Source of the DNA: XBB1006 sp051877515
Lineage (GTDB): Bacteria; Bacillota; Clostridia; Lachnospirales; Lachnospiraceae
Direction of reading: 5' to 3'
NCBI GenBank assembly: GCA_051877515.1
Contig: JBJEIY010000010.1
Span: 62,001-126,000 of the forward strand
DNA length: 64,000 bases
Each line of letters begins with the position of its first letter. The stretch's first letter is position 1. Shown here piece by piece: positions 1 through 8,851 of the stretch. Under the pieces are notes generated by a model that saw only the letters and a list, made by a program, of their open reading frames with translations, had not been told where the DNA came from and searched no databases. The position numbers and the translations under genes were made by a program.

Positions 1-187
1 GATCCCTAATCGGATCGCGCCGGCACCCAGAGCGATTCAGGGGGAGTTGTCCTGCGGTGTTTCCATTGTACTGGAGCCGGAGGCACTGGACGATGCCAGG
101 CGCTGTATTGCAGAGCATCATGCAGACTATTACGACATCGTTCCTTTGGAAGGGCAGATGAAGCCCAGGCGGGATAAATACTGTTAA
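1..187 (+). CDS. DUF3343-type protein, 3' end only
   Basis: The reading frame is open from base 2 to the TAA at 185-187 and gives 61 residues of a C-terminus; the start lies outside the window. The segment has the pattern of the small DUF3343 family (putative Se/S carrier-like proteins): a PAPR stretch, then a short gap and SCGVS, followed by an amphipathic helix that ends in a basic tail (MKPRRDKYC). The conserved CG pair near PxPR is typical of that family, whose biochemical role is not settled. A hairpin follows at 200-222, so this is probably the last gene of its transcript. Identification rests on a short motif and is moderately sure. Confidence 0.6.
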   Translation, partial: IPNRIAPAPRAIQGELSCGVSIVLEPEALDDARRCIAEHHADYYDIVPLEGQMKPRRDKYC

Positions 188-199
188 GGAAAATGAAAG

Positions 200-222
200 G
201 GGCGTCCCATTTTGGGACGCCC
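200..222 (+). terminator. Hairpin after the DUF3343 gene
   Basis: Perfect 10-bp GC-rich inverted repeat (GGGCGTCCCA / TGGGACGCCC) with a TTT loop, 12 bases after the stop codon. The bases that follow (AAATCGTTG) are not a clear T-run, so termination efficiency is uncertain. Confidence 0.6.
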
Positions 223-252
223 AAATCGTTGTGCGCATTGGAATGCTAATGT

Positions 253-281
253 TTGAATTTATTACGGATCCATGGTAGAAT
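253..281 (+). promoter_or_regulatory. Promoter of lepA-hemW
   Basis: TTGAAT at 253-258 and TAGAAT at 276-281 with a 17-base spacer match the sigma-A consensus well. They lie 33 bases before the lepA start. Confidence 0.65.
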
Positions 282-314
282 GAATAAGATAAGTTTTAAA
301 TTGGAGGAAAGACC

Positions 315-2120
315 ATGGACCAGAGTAAGATCAGGAATTTTTGTATTATCGCTCATATTGATCACGGTAAGTCTACCCTGGCTGACAGAATCATAGAGAA
401 AACAGGCTTGCTCACCAGCAGAGAGATGCAGGCACAGGTATTGGATAACATGGACTTGGAACGGGAGAGAGGAATTACCATTAAATCCCAGGCAGTCCGT
501 ACCGTATATAAAGCACAGGATGGACAGGAGTATATTTTTAACCTCATTGATACTCCCGGACATGTAGATTTCAATTATGAGGTGTCCAGAAGTCTGGCAG
601 CCTGTGATGGTGCCATTCTGGTGGTAGACGCAGCCCAGGGTGTGGAAGCACAGACTCTGGCCAATGTGTATCTTGCCCTGGATCATGATCTGGATGTAAT
701 GCCGGTCATCAATAAGATCGATCTGCCCAGCGCGGATCCGGACCGGGTAGTGGAAGAGATTGAGGATATCATTGGAATTGAAGCCCAGGATGCGCCCAGG
801 ATCTCGGCCAAAACCGGCTTAAATGTTGACGAGGTGTTAGAGCAGATCGTTACGAAGATTCCGGCTCCGGGAGGAGACCCCAAGGCGCCACTGAAGGCAT
901 TGATCTTTGATTCGTTATACGATTCCTATAAGGGTGTGATTGTTTTCTGCCGTGTTATGGAAGGTTCCATGCGGGTAGGCACTAAAATGCATATGATGGC
1001 CACCGGAGCCACAGCGGATATAGTGGAGGTCGGATATTTTGGAGCAGGACAGTTTATCCCCTGCGAGGAACTTTCTGCAGGAATGGTAGGCTATGTTACC
1101 GCATCACTGAAAAATGTGAAAGATACCCGGGTGGGAGATACCATTACCGATGCACAAAGACCCTGCAGCGAAGCGTTGCCGGGTTATAAAAAAGTAAATC
1201 CCATGGTGTATTGCGGATTATATCCGGCAGATGCATCCAAATATCAGGATTTAAGGGATGCACTGGAGAAGCTGCAGTTAAATGATGCTTCCTTGCAGTT
1301 CGAACCGGAAACATCCATTGCGTTGGGCTTTGGATTCCGTTGCGGTTTTCTTGGTTTATTGCATTTAGAGATCATTCAGGAACGATTGGAACGGGAATAT
1401 AATCTGGATTTAGTAACCACTGCACCGGGTGTAATTTACAAGGTACACAAAACCGACGGCGAGGTGATCGAGCTGACCAATCCCTCCAATCTGCCGGATC
1501 CAACTTATATTGATTATATGGAGGAACCGGTTGTATCTGCAGAGATTATGGTGAGTAGCGAGTATATTGGTGCCATCATGGATCTGTGTCAGGAACGCCG
1601 CGGAACTTACATTTCCATGGAGTATGTGGAAGAAACCCGTGCGGTGTTAAAATATGATATGCCGTTAAATGAGATCATCTACGATTTCTTTGATGCTTTA
1701 AAATCCAGATCCAGAGGCTATGCCTCCTTTGATTATGAGATCAAGGGCTACCAGCGTTCTGAACTGGTGAAGCTGGATATTTTGGTGAACAAAGAAGAAG
1801 TGGACGCCCTATCTTTTATTGTATTTGCAGGAACTGCTTATGAACGTGGCCGTAAAATGTGTGAGAAGTTGAAAGAAGAGATCCCGCGTCATTTGTTTGA
1901 GATTCCTATTCAGGCAGCAGTGGGAGGCAAAGTCATTGCCAGAGAGACCGTAAGGGCTATGCGTAAGGACGTGTTGGCCAAGTGTTATGGTGGTGACATC
2001 ACCCGAAAGAGAAAGCTGTTAGACAAACAGAAAGAAGGCAAGAAGCGGATGCGTCAGGTGGGAACGGTAGAGATTCCACAGGAAGCATTTATGAGTGTGC
2101 TGAGGCTGGATGAGGACTAA
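315..2120 (+). CDS. lepA: Elongation factor 4 (LepA)
   Basis: Ribosomal back-translocating GTPase that acts in the cytoplasm on stalled 70S ribosomes. The 601 residues match the usual family length. The G1 loop AHIDHGKS is at residues 13-20; the DTPGH (G3) and NKID (G4) motifs follow in order. The EF-G-like domains II, III and V come next, and the C-terminal part carries the LepA-specific basic tail (GGDITRKRKLLDKQKEGKKR region). The start ATG has a GGAGGA site 7 bases upstream and the promoter at 253-281. hemW follows on the same strand, an arrangement common in Firmicutes. Confidence 0.97.
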   Translation: MDQSKIRNFCIIAHIDHGKSTLADRIIEKTGLLTSREMQAQVLDNMDLERERGITIKSQAVRTVYKAQDGQEYIFNLIDTPGHVDFNYEVSRSLAACDGAILVVDAAQGVEAQTLANVYLALDHDLDVMPVINKIDLPSADPDRVVEEIEDIIGIEAQDAPRISAKTGLNVDEVLEQIVTKIPAPGGDPKAPLKALIFDSLYDSYKGVIVFCRVMEGSMRVGTKMHMMATGATADIVEVGYFGAGQFIPCEELSAGMVGYVTASLKNVKDTRVGDTITDAQRPCSEALPGYKKVNPMVYCGLYPADASKYQDLRDALEKLQLNDASLQFEPETSIALGFGFRCGFLGLLHLEIIQERLEREYNLDLVTTAPGVIYKVHKTDGEVIELTNPSNLPDPTYIDYMEEPVVSAEIMVSSEYIGAIMDLCQERRGTYISMEYVEETRAVLKYDMPLNEIIYDFFDALKSRSRGYASFDYEIKGYQRSELVKLDILVNKEEVDALSFIVFAGTAYERGRKMCEKLKEEIPRHLFEIPIQAAVGGKVIARETVRAMRKDVLAKCYGGDITRKRKLLDKQKEGKKRMRQVGTVEIPQEAFMSVLRLDED

Positions 2121-2200
2121 ATTCCGGCGGTACTGTAATGGTTGCCGTGGGCCGGCGCCCCGGGGTGCAGCCGGATGATGGAAAAGGGAAGGATTTGATC

Positions 2201-3412
2201 ATGAAGAAAGAAGCAGAAATTTACATCCATATTCCCTTCTGCGTCCGTAAATGTGATTACTGCGATTTTTTATCTGCACCGGCAGGAGAAGAAGTCCGGG
2301 AGCAGTATGTACAATATCTTATTTCAGAGATTAAGAAAAGTCCGTGGGTAGCTGACCATGTCAGTGTACCCACGGTTTTTATCGGTGGAGGAACTCCTTC
2401 TATCTTAATGTCGCATCAGATTTCGCAGATCATGGAAGCAGTGGGAGAAACCTTCTATCTGCAGAAAGATGCTGAAATCACCATAGAAGCCAATCCGGGT
2501 ACGCTTACAGAGGAGAAACTAAAGGCATATCGCAGTGCTGGTATCAACAGGATCAGCATGGGACTGCAATCCGCGCAGAACGAAGAATTGCAAAAATTAG
2601 GCAGGATACATACCTATGAGGAATTCCTGCGAAGCTTTGACCTTGCCAGAAAAGCTGGTTTTGATAACCTGAACGTAGATCTGATGAGTGCCCTGCCGGG
2701 GCAGAGATTTTCCACCTGGCAGGATACTCTTGAGAAGGTGTGTGCACTGGGACCGGAGCATGTTTCGGCATATAGTCTGATCATTGAAGAAGGTACCCCC
2801 TTTGCACAGCGATATATGAAAGATGAGATACTTCGTGAGAAAGGGGAAGAACCACAGGAACTCCCTTCGGAAGAAGAGGAGCGACGGATGTATGAGTATA
2901 CAGGAGAATATCTGGCAGCCAAAGGTTATCACCGATATGAAATCTCCAACTATGCCAAAGAGGGCAGGGAGTGTAAGCACAACATCGGATATTGGACCAG
3001 ATGCAATTATATGGGTTTTGGTCTGGGGGCAGCCAGTTTATATGACAACATCCGATATCGCAACGGGCCGGATCTTGTAAGTTACATGACGGGATGGGAG
3101 GAACAGGAGGCTGAGTGTCTTAGCACCAGGGCACAGGAGACTGAGAGTCTTAGCGTTAGGGCGCAGGAGACTGAGTGTCTCAGTGTCAGGGCACAGATGG
3201 AAGAATATATGTTTCTGGGATTGCGCCTGATTAAAGGGGTAAGTAAGCGGAAATTTAAAGAAAATTTTCGTAAATCTATGGATGAAATATATGGTGAAGT
3301 GATTGCAAAACTAAAGGCGGAGAAACTTCTTCAGGAAGAGGGCGACCGGATACGGCTCACCGACCGTGGCATTGATGTCAGCAATTATGTGCTGGCACAG
3401 TTTCTTTTCTAG
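2201..3412 (+). CDS. hemW: Radical SAM protein HemW (HemN-like)
   Basis: Heme chaperone-type radical SAM enzyme of the coproporphyrinogen III oxidase family. C14, C18 and C21 form the CxxxCxYC cluster site and are followed by DF instead of the fourth Cys of true HemN, which marks HemW. GGGTPS (SAM-binding glycine motif) and a GYHRYEISNYA segment are also typical. The frame is open from ATG 2138, but ATG 2201 is preferred: it has an AAGGGAAGGA site and puts the SAM motif at the usual distance from the N-terminus (403 aa). Between the catalytic part and the C-terminal HemN_C-like part lies an unusual in-frame triplication of a 10-residue unit (see 3111-3200). It follows lepA by 80 bases with no terminator and is probably co-transcribed. 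Confidence 0.9.
   Translation: MKKEAEIYIHIPFCVRKCDYCDFLSAPAGEEVREQYVQYLISEIKKSPWVADHVSVPTVFIGGGTPSILMSHQISQIMEAVGETFYLQKDAEITIEANPGTLTEEKLKAYRSAGINRISMGLQSAQNEELQKLGRIHTYEEFLRSFDLARKAGFDNLNVDLMSALPGQRFSTWQDTLEKVCALGPEHVSAYSLIIEEGTPFAQRYMKDEILREKGEEPQELPSEEEERRMYEYTGEYLAAKGYHRYEISNYAKEGRECKHNIGYWTRCNYMGFGLGAASLYDNIRYRNGPDLVSYMTGWEEQEAECLSTRAQETESLSVRAQETECLSVRAQMEEYMFLGLRLIKGVSKRKFKENFRKSMDEIYGEVIAKLKAEKLLQEEGDRIRLTDRGIDVSNYVLAQFLF
3111..3200 (+). repeat. In-frame 30-bp tandem repeat inside hemW
   Basis: Three consecutive 30-bp units begin at 3111, 3141 and 3171; the last is slightly incomplete. They encode variants of the ten residues TECLSVRAQE. Unit length is a multiple of three, so the reading frame is kept. 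Confidence 0.9.
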
Positions 3413-3440
3413 CAGGATTTCTTTCTTAATATATATGTCG

Positions 3441-3790
3441 GCGCGAGAAAACCGGTCGGAAGGGCAAAAATTCGCTCCACGCCAACTGTCCTGCGCGAGA
3501 AAATCGATAGAAGGGACAATTTTTCGCGCAATCCCGCTTCGTCTGCGCGAGAAAACCGGTCGGAAGAGCAATAATTCGCTCCACGCCAACCATCCTGCGC
3601 GAAAAAATCGGTCGGAAGAGCAAAAATTCGCTCCACGCCAACCGTCTTGCGCGAGAAAATCGATAGAAGGGACAATTTTTCGCGCAACCCCGCTTCGTCG
3701 GCGCGAAAAAATCGGTTGGAAGGGCAAAAATTCGCGCCGCGCCAACCGTCTTGCGCGAGAAAATCGATAGAAGGGACAATTTTCGCGCAT
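3441..3790. repeat. 52-bp tandem repeat array with two alternating unit types
   Basis: Seven units of exactly 52 bp, in order A(3441-3492) B(3493-3544) A(3545-3596) A(3597-3648) B(3649-3700) A(3701-3752) B(3753-3790, truncated). All start with GCGCGA followed by an A-rich run. A units continue with CGGTCGGAAG; B units with CGATAGAAGGGACAA and a terminal TTTTTCGCGC that can pair with the unit start, so each B unit can form a hairpin. There are no unique spacers. The gap 3413-3927 holds nothing else except the hairpin at 3850-3873. Open frames across the array on either strand are judged non-coding because 52 is not a multiple of 3 and no ribosome binding sites were seen. Confidence 0.9.
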
Positions 3791-3849
3791 GTGGCTCCGC
3801 CACCTGGTCGAGCGTGCAGGATCGCGGAGTATTCATTTGGAAATAGTTT

Positions 3850-3873
3850 GAGGCAGCGCCAATGCGCTGCCTC
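3850..3873. terminator. Bidirectional terminator between hemW and the DUF362 gene
   Basis: Perfect 10-bp stem (GAGGCAGCGC / GCGCTGCCTC) with a CAAT loop, flanked by TTGTTAT on the plus side and AAACTATTT on the minus side. It lies between two convergent genes. Confidence 0.7.
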
Positions 3874-3927
3874 TTGTTATCCTTATATGAAATTAGAGCA
3901 TTCAGATCAGAACTGTCCAATCAGCCT

Positions 3928-5061
3928 TTAGAGATTGATCAACTCATATTGATCGGTTCCTAATCCAATCTTCACAGCATGAGAAATGCAGGCGCTCCAA
4001 TCCGTATCCGGATGAGTCATATGGAAGTGATCGTGGTTGCAGCAACCGTCATGCTGTGCATGGTCATGGGATTTTTCCATGTCACTCAGCACACTTCCAT
4101 CCAGCACCGGCATCTTATTGCACAGGTCTACACAGGCCTGGTCCAAAGCCACCGGATCAAAGGAAGCCAGCATTCCCACATTAGGAATGATAGGGATGTC
4201 GTTTTCGGCGTGACAGTCACAGTTAGGCGATACATCACAGATCAAAGAAATATGGAAAGTAGGGCGGTTCTGACAAACTGCCAATGCGTACTCTGCCATT
4301 TTATAGTTTAAAACAGCTAAGGAATCGTTGAAGTCTGCTGCGATGGCATCCTTTGGACAAACCGCCAGACAACGTCCGCATCCTACACAGCGTTCATGAT
4401 CAATGGTAATCTTTCCGTTCTCCATGACCGGAGCACCGTGGGCACAGATCTTCTGGCAGGCTCCGCAGCCTACGCACAAAGAATGGTCTGCACTTGGTTT
4501 TCCGTCGCAGTGTTGCTCCATTTTACCGGATCTGGATCCGCAACCCATACCGATATTTTTTAATGCACCGCCAAAACCGGTCATTTCATGCCCCTTAAAA
4601 TGGGTCAGGGAAATAAAGATGTCGGCATCCATAATGGCCTGTCCGATCTTGGCTTCTTTCACATATTCTCCGCCTATCGGAACCAGAGCCTCATCCGTTC
4701 CTTTCAGACCATCGCCAATGATTACGTGACACCCGGTCTGCAACGGGGAGAATCCGTTAACATAGGCAGTATCCAAATGATCTAAGGCATTCTTTCTGCT
4801 TCCTACATACAGTGTATTACAGTCTGTTAAAAATGGCTTACCACCCAATTCTTTTACATAATCGGCTACAACCTTGGCATAGTTGGGGCGGAGAAAAGCC
4901 AGATTGCCATACTCTCCAAAGTGGATTTTTATGGCTGCATATTTTTCGTTAAAATCAATGGATTCAAAACCTGCAGTTTTCATGAGACGATGCAGTTTCT
5001 GAAGCAGGTTTTCCTGTCCGGTTGCCTTAAAAGTGGTAAAATAAACTTTTGATCTATCCAC
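3928..5061 (-). CDS. DUF362-domain protein with two [4Fe-4S] clusters
   Basis: 377 residues. The N-terminal part (KIHFGEYGN, a TDCNTLY segment and THFKGHEMTGFGGALKN) is the DUF362 domain. Two ferredoxin motifs follow at about residues 195-240 (CVGCGACQKIC and CVGCGRCLAVCPKDA). The C-terminus is His-rich (HDHAQHDGCCNHDHFH), which could bind metal. Function is unknown; proteins of this type are annotated as Fe-S cluster proteins of uncertain role, widespread in anaerobes. The start is GTG at 5061, with AAGGAGG 10 bases upstream. It is convergent with hemW and separated from guaB by a REP-like palindrome (5088-5112). Confidence 0.85.
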   Translation of the reverse strand: MDRSKVYFTTFKATGQENLLQKLHRLMKTAGFESIDFNEKYAAIKIHFGEYGNLAFLRPNYAKVVADYVKELGGKPFLTDCNTLYVGSRKNALDHLDTAYVNGFSPLQTGCHVIIGDGLKGTDEALVPIGGEYVKEAKIGQAIMDADIFISLTHFKGHEMTGFGGALKNIGMGCGSRSGKMEQHCDGKPSADHSLCVGCGACQKICAHGAPVMENGKITIDHERCVGCGRCLAVCPKDAIAADFNDSLAVLNYKMAEYALAVCQNRPTFHISLICDVSPNCDCHAENDIPIIPNVGMLASFDPVALDQACVDLCNKMPVLDGSVLSDMEKSHDHAQHDGCCNHDHFHMTHPDTDWSACISHAVKIGLGTDQYELINL

Positions 5062-5087
5062 AGCAGAGGTCCTCCTTATATAAGTAG

Positions 5088-5112
5088 CGGACAGGGGACC
5101 GTCCCCTGTCCG
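5088..5112. repeat. REP-like palindrome (near-perfect copy)
   Basis: Arms CGGACAGGGGA and TCCCCTGTCCG around a CCG centre, an 11-bp stem. It is one of about a dozen dispersed copies of the same element in the window. It lies 5 bases past the guaB stop codon, so it could also act as a 3' hairpin of guaB, although no T-run follows. Confidence 0.85.
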
Positions 5113-5117
5113 TATAA

Positions 5118-6572
5118 TTAATTTTCAGTTGAATAGTTTGGTGCTTCCTTGGTAATGTGAATATCATGAGGATGGCTTTCCTTTAAGGAAGCGGCAGAGA
5201 TCTTCACAAATTCACTGGTTTCCTGCAAGGTTGGGATATCGATAGCACCGCAGTAACCCATACCGGAACGGATACCTCCTGCTAACTGGAAAATGGTATC
5301 TTCTACAGAGCCTTTGTAAGCAACTCGGCCTTCCACACCTTCCGGTACCAGTTTTTTTGCATCGGACTGGAAGTAACGGTCTTTGCTTCCGTTCTCCATA
5401 GCAGCAATGGAACCCATTCCCCGATATACTTTGTATTTTCTTCCCTGGAATAACTCGAAATCGCCGGGAGCCTCATCGCAGCCTGCAAACATGCTTCCCA
5501 TCATACATACGGAACCGCCTGCTGCAAGGGCTTTGGTCATATCGCCGGAGAACTTGATTCCGCCATCAGCAATGATGGGGATGTCATACTCTTTGGCAAC
5601 AGCATAGCAATCCATAATCGCTGAAATCTGAGGAACACCGATACCGGCAACCACACGGGTGGTACAGATGGAGCCCGGTCCGATACCAACTTTTACAGCA
5701 TCTGCACCGGCATCGATCAGAGCCTTGGTTGCATTTCCGGTTGCTACGTTTCCGGCAATTACAGGAAGATCCGGATAAGCTTCCTTGATCTGTCTGACAG
5801 CATTTATAATATTTTTGGAATGACCGTGGGCGGAGTCTACTACGATACAGTCCACCTTTGCTTCATATAGAGCTTTTACACGATCCATCATATTTGCAGT
5901 GATACCTACCGCAGCACCGCAAAGCAGTCTGCCGTGGGAATCTTTCGCAGAAAGGGGATATTTAATGGTTTTTTCAATATCTTTTATGGTGATCAGACCT
6001 TTTAGGCGGAACTCATCATCTACAATAGGAAGTTTTTCTTTTCTGGCTTTGGCAAGAATCTTCTTTGCTTCATCTAAAGTGATGCCTTCTTTTGCGGTTA
6101 CCAGTCCCTCAGAGGTCATGGATTCTTTAATCTTTTTGGAAAAGTCTTCTTCAAACTTTAAGTCTCGGTTCGTGATGATACCTACCAGTTTGCCGTTTTC
6201 TGTAATGGGCACACCGGAGATCCGGAATTTTCCCATCAGCTCATCAGCATCCTGTAAAGTATGTTCCGGGGACAGGGAGAAAGGATCAGTGATAACGCCA
6301 TTTTCGGATCGTTTTACTTTATCAACCTCATCTGCCTGTGCTTCAATGGACATATTCTTATGGATGATTCCGATACCACCCTGTCTGGCCATTGCAATTG
6401 CCATACGATGTTCTGTGACAGTATCCATACCGGCACTCATCATAGGGATGTTCAGTTGAACGGTTTTGGTCAGATTGGTTCTTAAGTCGATCATGTTTGG
6501 GGTGATCTCGGAATAGTGTGGAACAAGGAGCACATCGTCAAATGTAATTCCTTCACCGATTATTTTCGCCAT
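5118..6572 (-). CDS. guaB: IMP dehydrogenase
   Basis: Oxidises IMP to XMP with NAD+, the committed step of GMP synthesis. At 484 residues it has the normal length. Features in order: TFDDVLLVP at the N-terminus, a CBS-domain pair at about residues 95-205, the substrate loop GIGPGSICTTR with the catalytic Cys near residue 300, the GGIKFSGD phosphate-binding stretch and the YRGMGS flap region with its conserved Arg-Tyr elements. The ATG at 6572 has an AAAGGAAG site. A strong promoter lies at 6671-6699, giving a leader of about 90 nt with no recognised riboswitch. It appears monocistronic. Confidence 0.97.
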   Translation of the reverse strand: MAKIIGEGITFDDVLLVPHYSEITPNMIDLRTNLTKTVQLNIPMMSAGMDTVTEHRMAIAMARQGGIGIIHKNMSIEAQADEVDKVKRSENGVITDPFSLSPEHTLQDADELMGKFRISGVPITENGKLVGIITNRDLKFEEDFSKKIKESMTSEGLVTAKEGITLDEAKKILAKARKEKLPIVDDEFRLKGLITIKDIEKTIKYPLSAKDSHGRLLCGAAVGITANMMDRVKALYEAKVDCIVVDSAHGHSKNIINAVRQIKEAYPDLPVIAGNVATGNATKALIDAGADAVKVGIGPGSICTTRVVAGIGVPQISAIMDCYAVAKEYDIPIIADGGIKFSGDMTKALAAGGSVCMMGSMFAGCDEAPGDFELFQGRKYKVYRGMGSIAAMENGSKDRYFQSDAKKLVPEGVEGRVAYKGSVEDTIFQLAGGIRSGMGYCGAIDIPTLQETSEFVKISAASLKESHPHDIHITKEAPNYSTEN

Positions 6573-6670
6573 GTTTTTCTTCCTTTCTGCCTTTTTGTCT
6601 TAATTATTTCATTTGTGTACAAAAAAGGCTCATATATACATGATTTTTTTATAAACTATACTAGCTTTTA

Positions 6671-6699
6671 ATTCTAACAAACAAGCCTGGGAATGTCAA
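6671..6699 (-). promoter_or_regulatory. Promoter of guaB
   Basis: Read on the minus strand, TTGACA (6699-6694) and TAGAAT (6676-6671) are separated by exactly 17 bases, a near-consensus sigma-A promoter. Confidence 0.8.
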
Positions 6700-6760
6700 G
6701 GAAACCATAGGAAAATCAAGGGTTTTGCCTTCCCGACATTCCGTCTTGAGCAGAATGCGG

Positions 6761-8590
6761 TTATTTTTTCATATTCGCACGTTTTCTTAAGGTAGGATCC
6801 AGGATTTTCTTACGTATCCGTAAGGATTCCGGAGTGATCTCAAGCAGCTCATCGGTATCAATAAAGTCCAGTGCCTGTTCCAGGCTCATTTCACGCTTCG
6901 GTGTCAGAGTCAGTGCTTCGTCTGCGCTGGAAGAACGGGTATTGGTAAGGTGTTTTTTCTTACATACGTTTAATTCAATATCTTCCGTCTTGGCGCTTTG
7001 ACCGATGACCATTCCGGCATACACTTTTTCACCGGGACCGATGAACAGAGAGCCTCTTTCCTGGGCGGAAAACAGACCATAGGTAACTGCTTCTCCGGAT
7101 TCAAAAGCAATGAGGGAACCCTGCTTACGATAGCTGATGTCTCCTTTGTAGGGAGCATAGCCATGGAAACTGGTATTAATGATACCGTTTCCCTTGGTGT
7201 CTGTTAAAAAATCACCCCGATAGCCAATGAGTCCACGGGAGGGAATGAGAAAATGCAGTCTGGTATATCCGCCGGCAATAGAACCCATATTCTGGAGTTC
7301 GCCTTTACGCTGGCCTAATTTTTCGATCACGGCACCGGTAAATTCGTCGGGCACATCCACATAGCAGTCCTCAATAGGTTCGGTAGTTTTTCCGTTTTCA
7401 TCCTTATGATACAGCACCTCTGCTTTGCTGACTGCGAATTCGTAGCCTTCCCGCCGCATGTTTTCAATGAGCACGGACAAGTGAAGTTCCCCGCGTCCTG
7501 ATACTTTGAAGGTATCGGTATCTTCCGTATCTTCCACTCGGAGAGAAACATCGGTATTCAGCTCCCGCAAAAGGCGTTCCCGGATGTGGCGGGAAGTAAC
7601 GTATTTTCCTTCCATACCTGCCAGAGGACTGTCATTTACCATGAAGTTCATGGAAATCGTAGGCTCGGAGATTTTCTGGAAAGGAATTGCCTTAATCTCT
7701 TCAGGAGAGCAGATGGTATCACCGATATGAATATCAGCGATACCTGAAATGGCAACAATGGAACCTACAGAAGCTTCTGAAACTTCTACCTTCTGTAAAC
7801 CGTCAAATTCATAGAGCTTACTGATGCGGACCTTTTTAGCTTTGTCCGGCTCATGATGGTTTGCCAGAATGGCATCCTGATTGACGCGGATCACACCATT
7901 ATCCACTTTTCCCACACCGATACGGCCGACGTATTCGTTGTAATCAATGGTACTGATCAGAACCTGGGTGCCTGCATCCGGATCGCCTTCCGGTGCCGGA
8001 ATGTAGTCTAAGATGGTTTCAAATAACGGAGTCATATCCTGATTGTTATCTTCTATATTATAGCGGGCATATCCGTCTCTGGCGGAAGCATAAAGAAATG
8101 GGCAGTCAAGCTGCTCATCGGAAGCATCCAGATCCATGAGAAGTTCCAGGACTTCATCCACCACTTCGTCAGGTCTGGCCTCCGGACGGTCGATCTTATT
8201 GATACAGACAATGACCGGCAGATCCAAAGCAAGTGCTTTCATGAGTACAAATTTTGTCTGGGGCATGGCTCCTTCGAAGGCATCCACCAGAAGGACCACA
8301 CCGTTCACCATTTTCAGGACACGTTCCACCTCGCCGCCGAAATCCGCATGTCCCGGAGTGTCAATGATATTGATCTTGGTATCTTTATAATGAATGGCGG
8401 TATTTTTGGAAAGAATGGTAATTCCACGTTCACGCTCGATGGCATTAGAGTCCATAACACGCTCTGCAACTTCCTGGTTAGCCCGGAAGGTTCCGCTTTG
8501 CTTTAGCAGTTCGTCCACCAGGGTGGTTTTGCCGTGGTCAACGTGAGCGATAATGGCAATGTTGCGAATATCTTCTCTTTTTGTTATCAT
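6761..8590 (-). CDS. typA: Translational GTPase TypA/BipA
   Basis: Ribosome-associated GTPase involved in ribosome assembly and stress adaptation. Residues 15-22 are the G1 loop AHVDHGKT; the RGITI switch I, DTPGHADFGGEVERV (G3) and NKIDRP (G4) motifs follow, then EF-G-like domains and the TypA-specific C-terminus with SRGLIGYRG and the GLFSAQERG segment. The frame is open to 8635, but ATG 8590 has an AGAGGAAG site at good spacing and gives the usual 609 aa. It is divergent from the SSB-like gene; the 261 bp between them show no feature clear enough to call. Confidence 0.96.
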   Translation of the reverse strand: MITKREDIRNIAIIAHVDHGKTTLVDELLKQSGTFRANQEVAERVMDSNAIERERGITILSKNTAIHYKDTKINIIDTPGHADFGGEVERVLKMVNGVVLLVDAFEGAMPQTKFVLMKALALDLPVIVCINKIDRPEARPDEVVDEVLELLMDLDASDEQLDCPFLYASARDGYARYNIEDNNQDMTPLFETILDYIPAPEGDPDAGTQVLISTIDYNEYVGRIGVGKVDNGVIRVNQDAILANHHEPDKAKKVRISKLYEFDGLQKVEVSEASVGSIVAISGIADIHIGDTICSPEEIKAIPFQKISEPTISMNFMVNDSPLAGMEGKYVTSRHIRERLLRELNTDVSLRVEDTEDTDTFKVSGRGELHLSVLIENMRREGYEFAVSKAEVLYHKDENGKTTEPIEDCYVDVPDEFTGAVIEKLGQRKGELQNMGSIAGGYTRLHFLIPSRGLIGYRGDFLTDTKGNGIINTSFHGYAPYKGDISYRKQGSLIAFESGEAVTYGLFSAQERGSLFIGPGEKVYAGMVIGQSAKTEDIELNVCKKKHLTNTRSSSADEALTLTPKREMSLEQALDFIDTDELLEITPESLRIRKKILDPTLRKRANMKK

Positions 8591-8851
8591 AACTTCCTCT
8601 TTTCTAATAAATATGGCATAATAGCCGTAAAACATAGCTTGGTAAAAATGCTTTATAAATATACAGCCAATATATTATACTACAAATAATGACAAGCGCA
8701 AGTGGAAAATGTGCCTTCGGGTCATAATTGCGGGATTTGGGTCACAAAATGCGATAATTTAATGTTCTAGGAGGGGATATAGATTCATATACATGTAATA
8801 CACAATGAGAAAAGTGTGGAAAAATAGCCAGAGAAGAAGGGAGAAAAATTC

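Noticed and set aside
2138..2200. Upstream start of hemW at ATG 2138
   Set aside because: No good ribosome site and it adds 21 residues before the conserved beginning; ATG 2201 fits both.
3441..3790. CRISPR array
   Set aside because: Units are contiguous with no unique spacers, and no cas genes are near.
3311..3931. Several overlapping open frames on both strands across the 52-bp array (about 90-165 codons)
   Set aside because: They exist because the repeat has few stop codons; the same DNA is open in several frames, there are no ribosome binding sites and the translations are shifted copies of one another.
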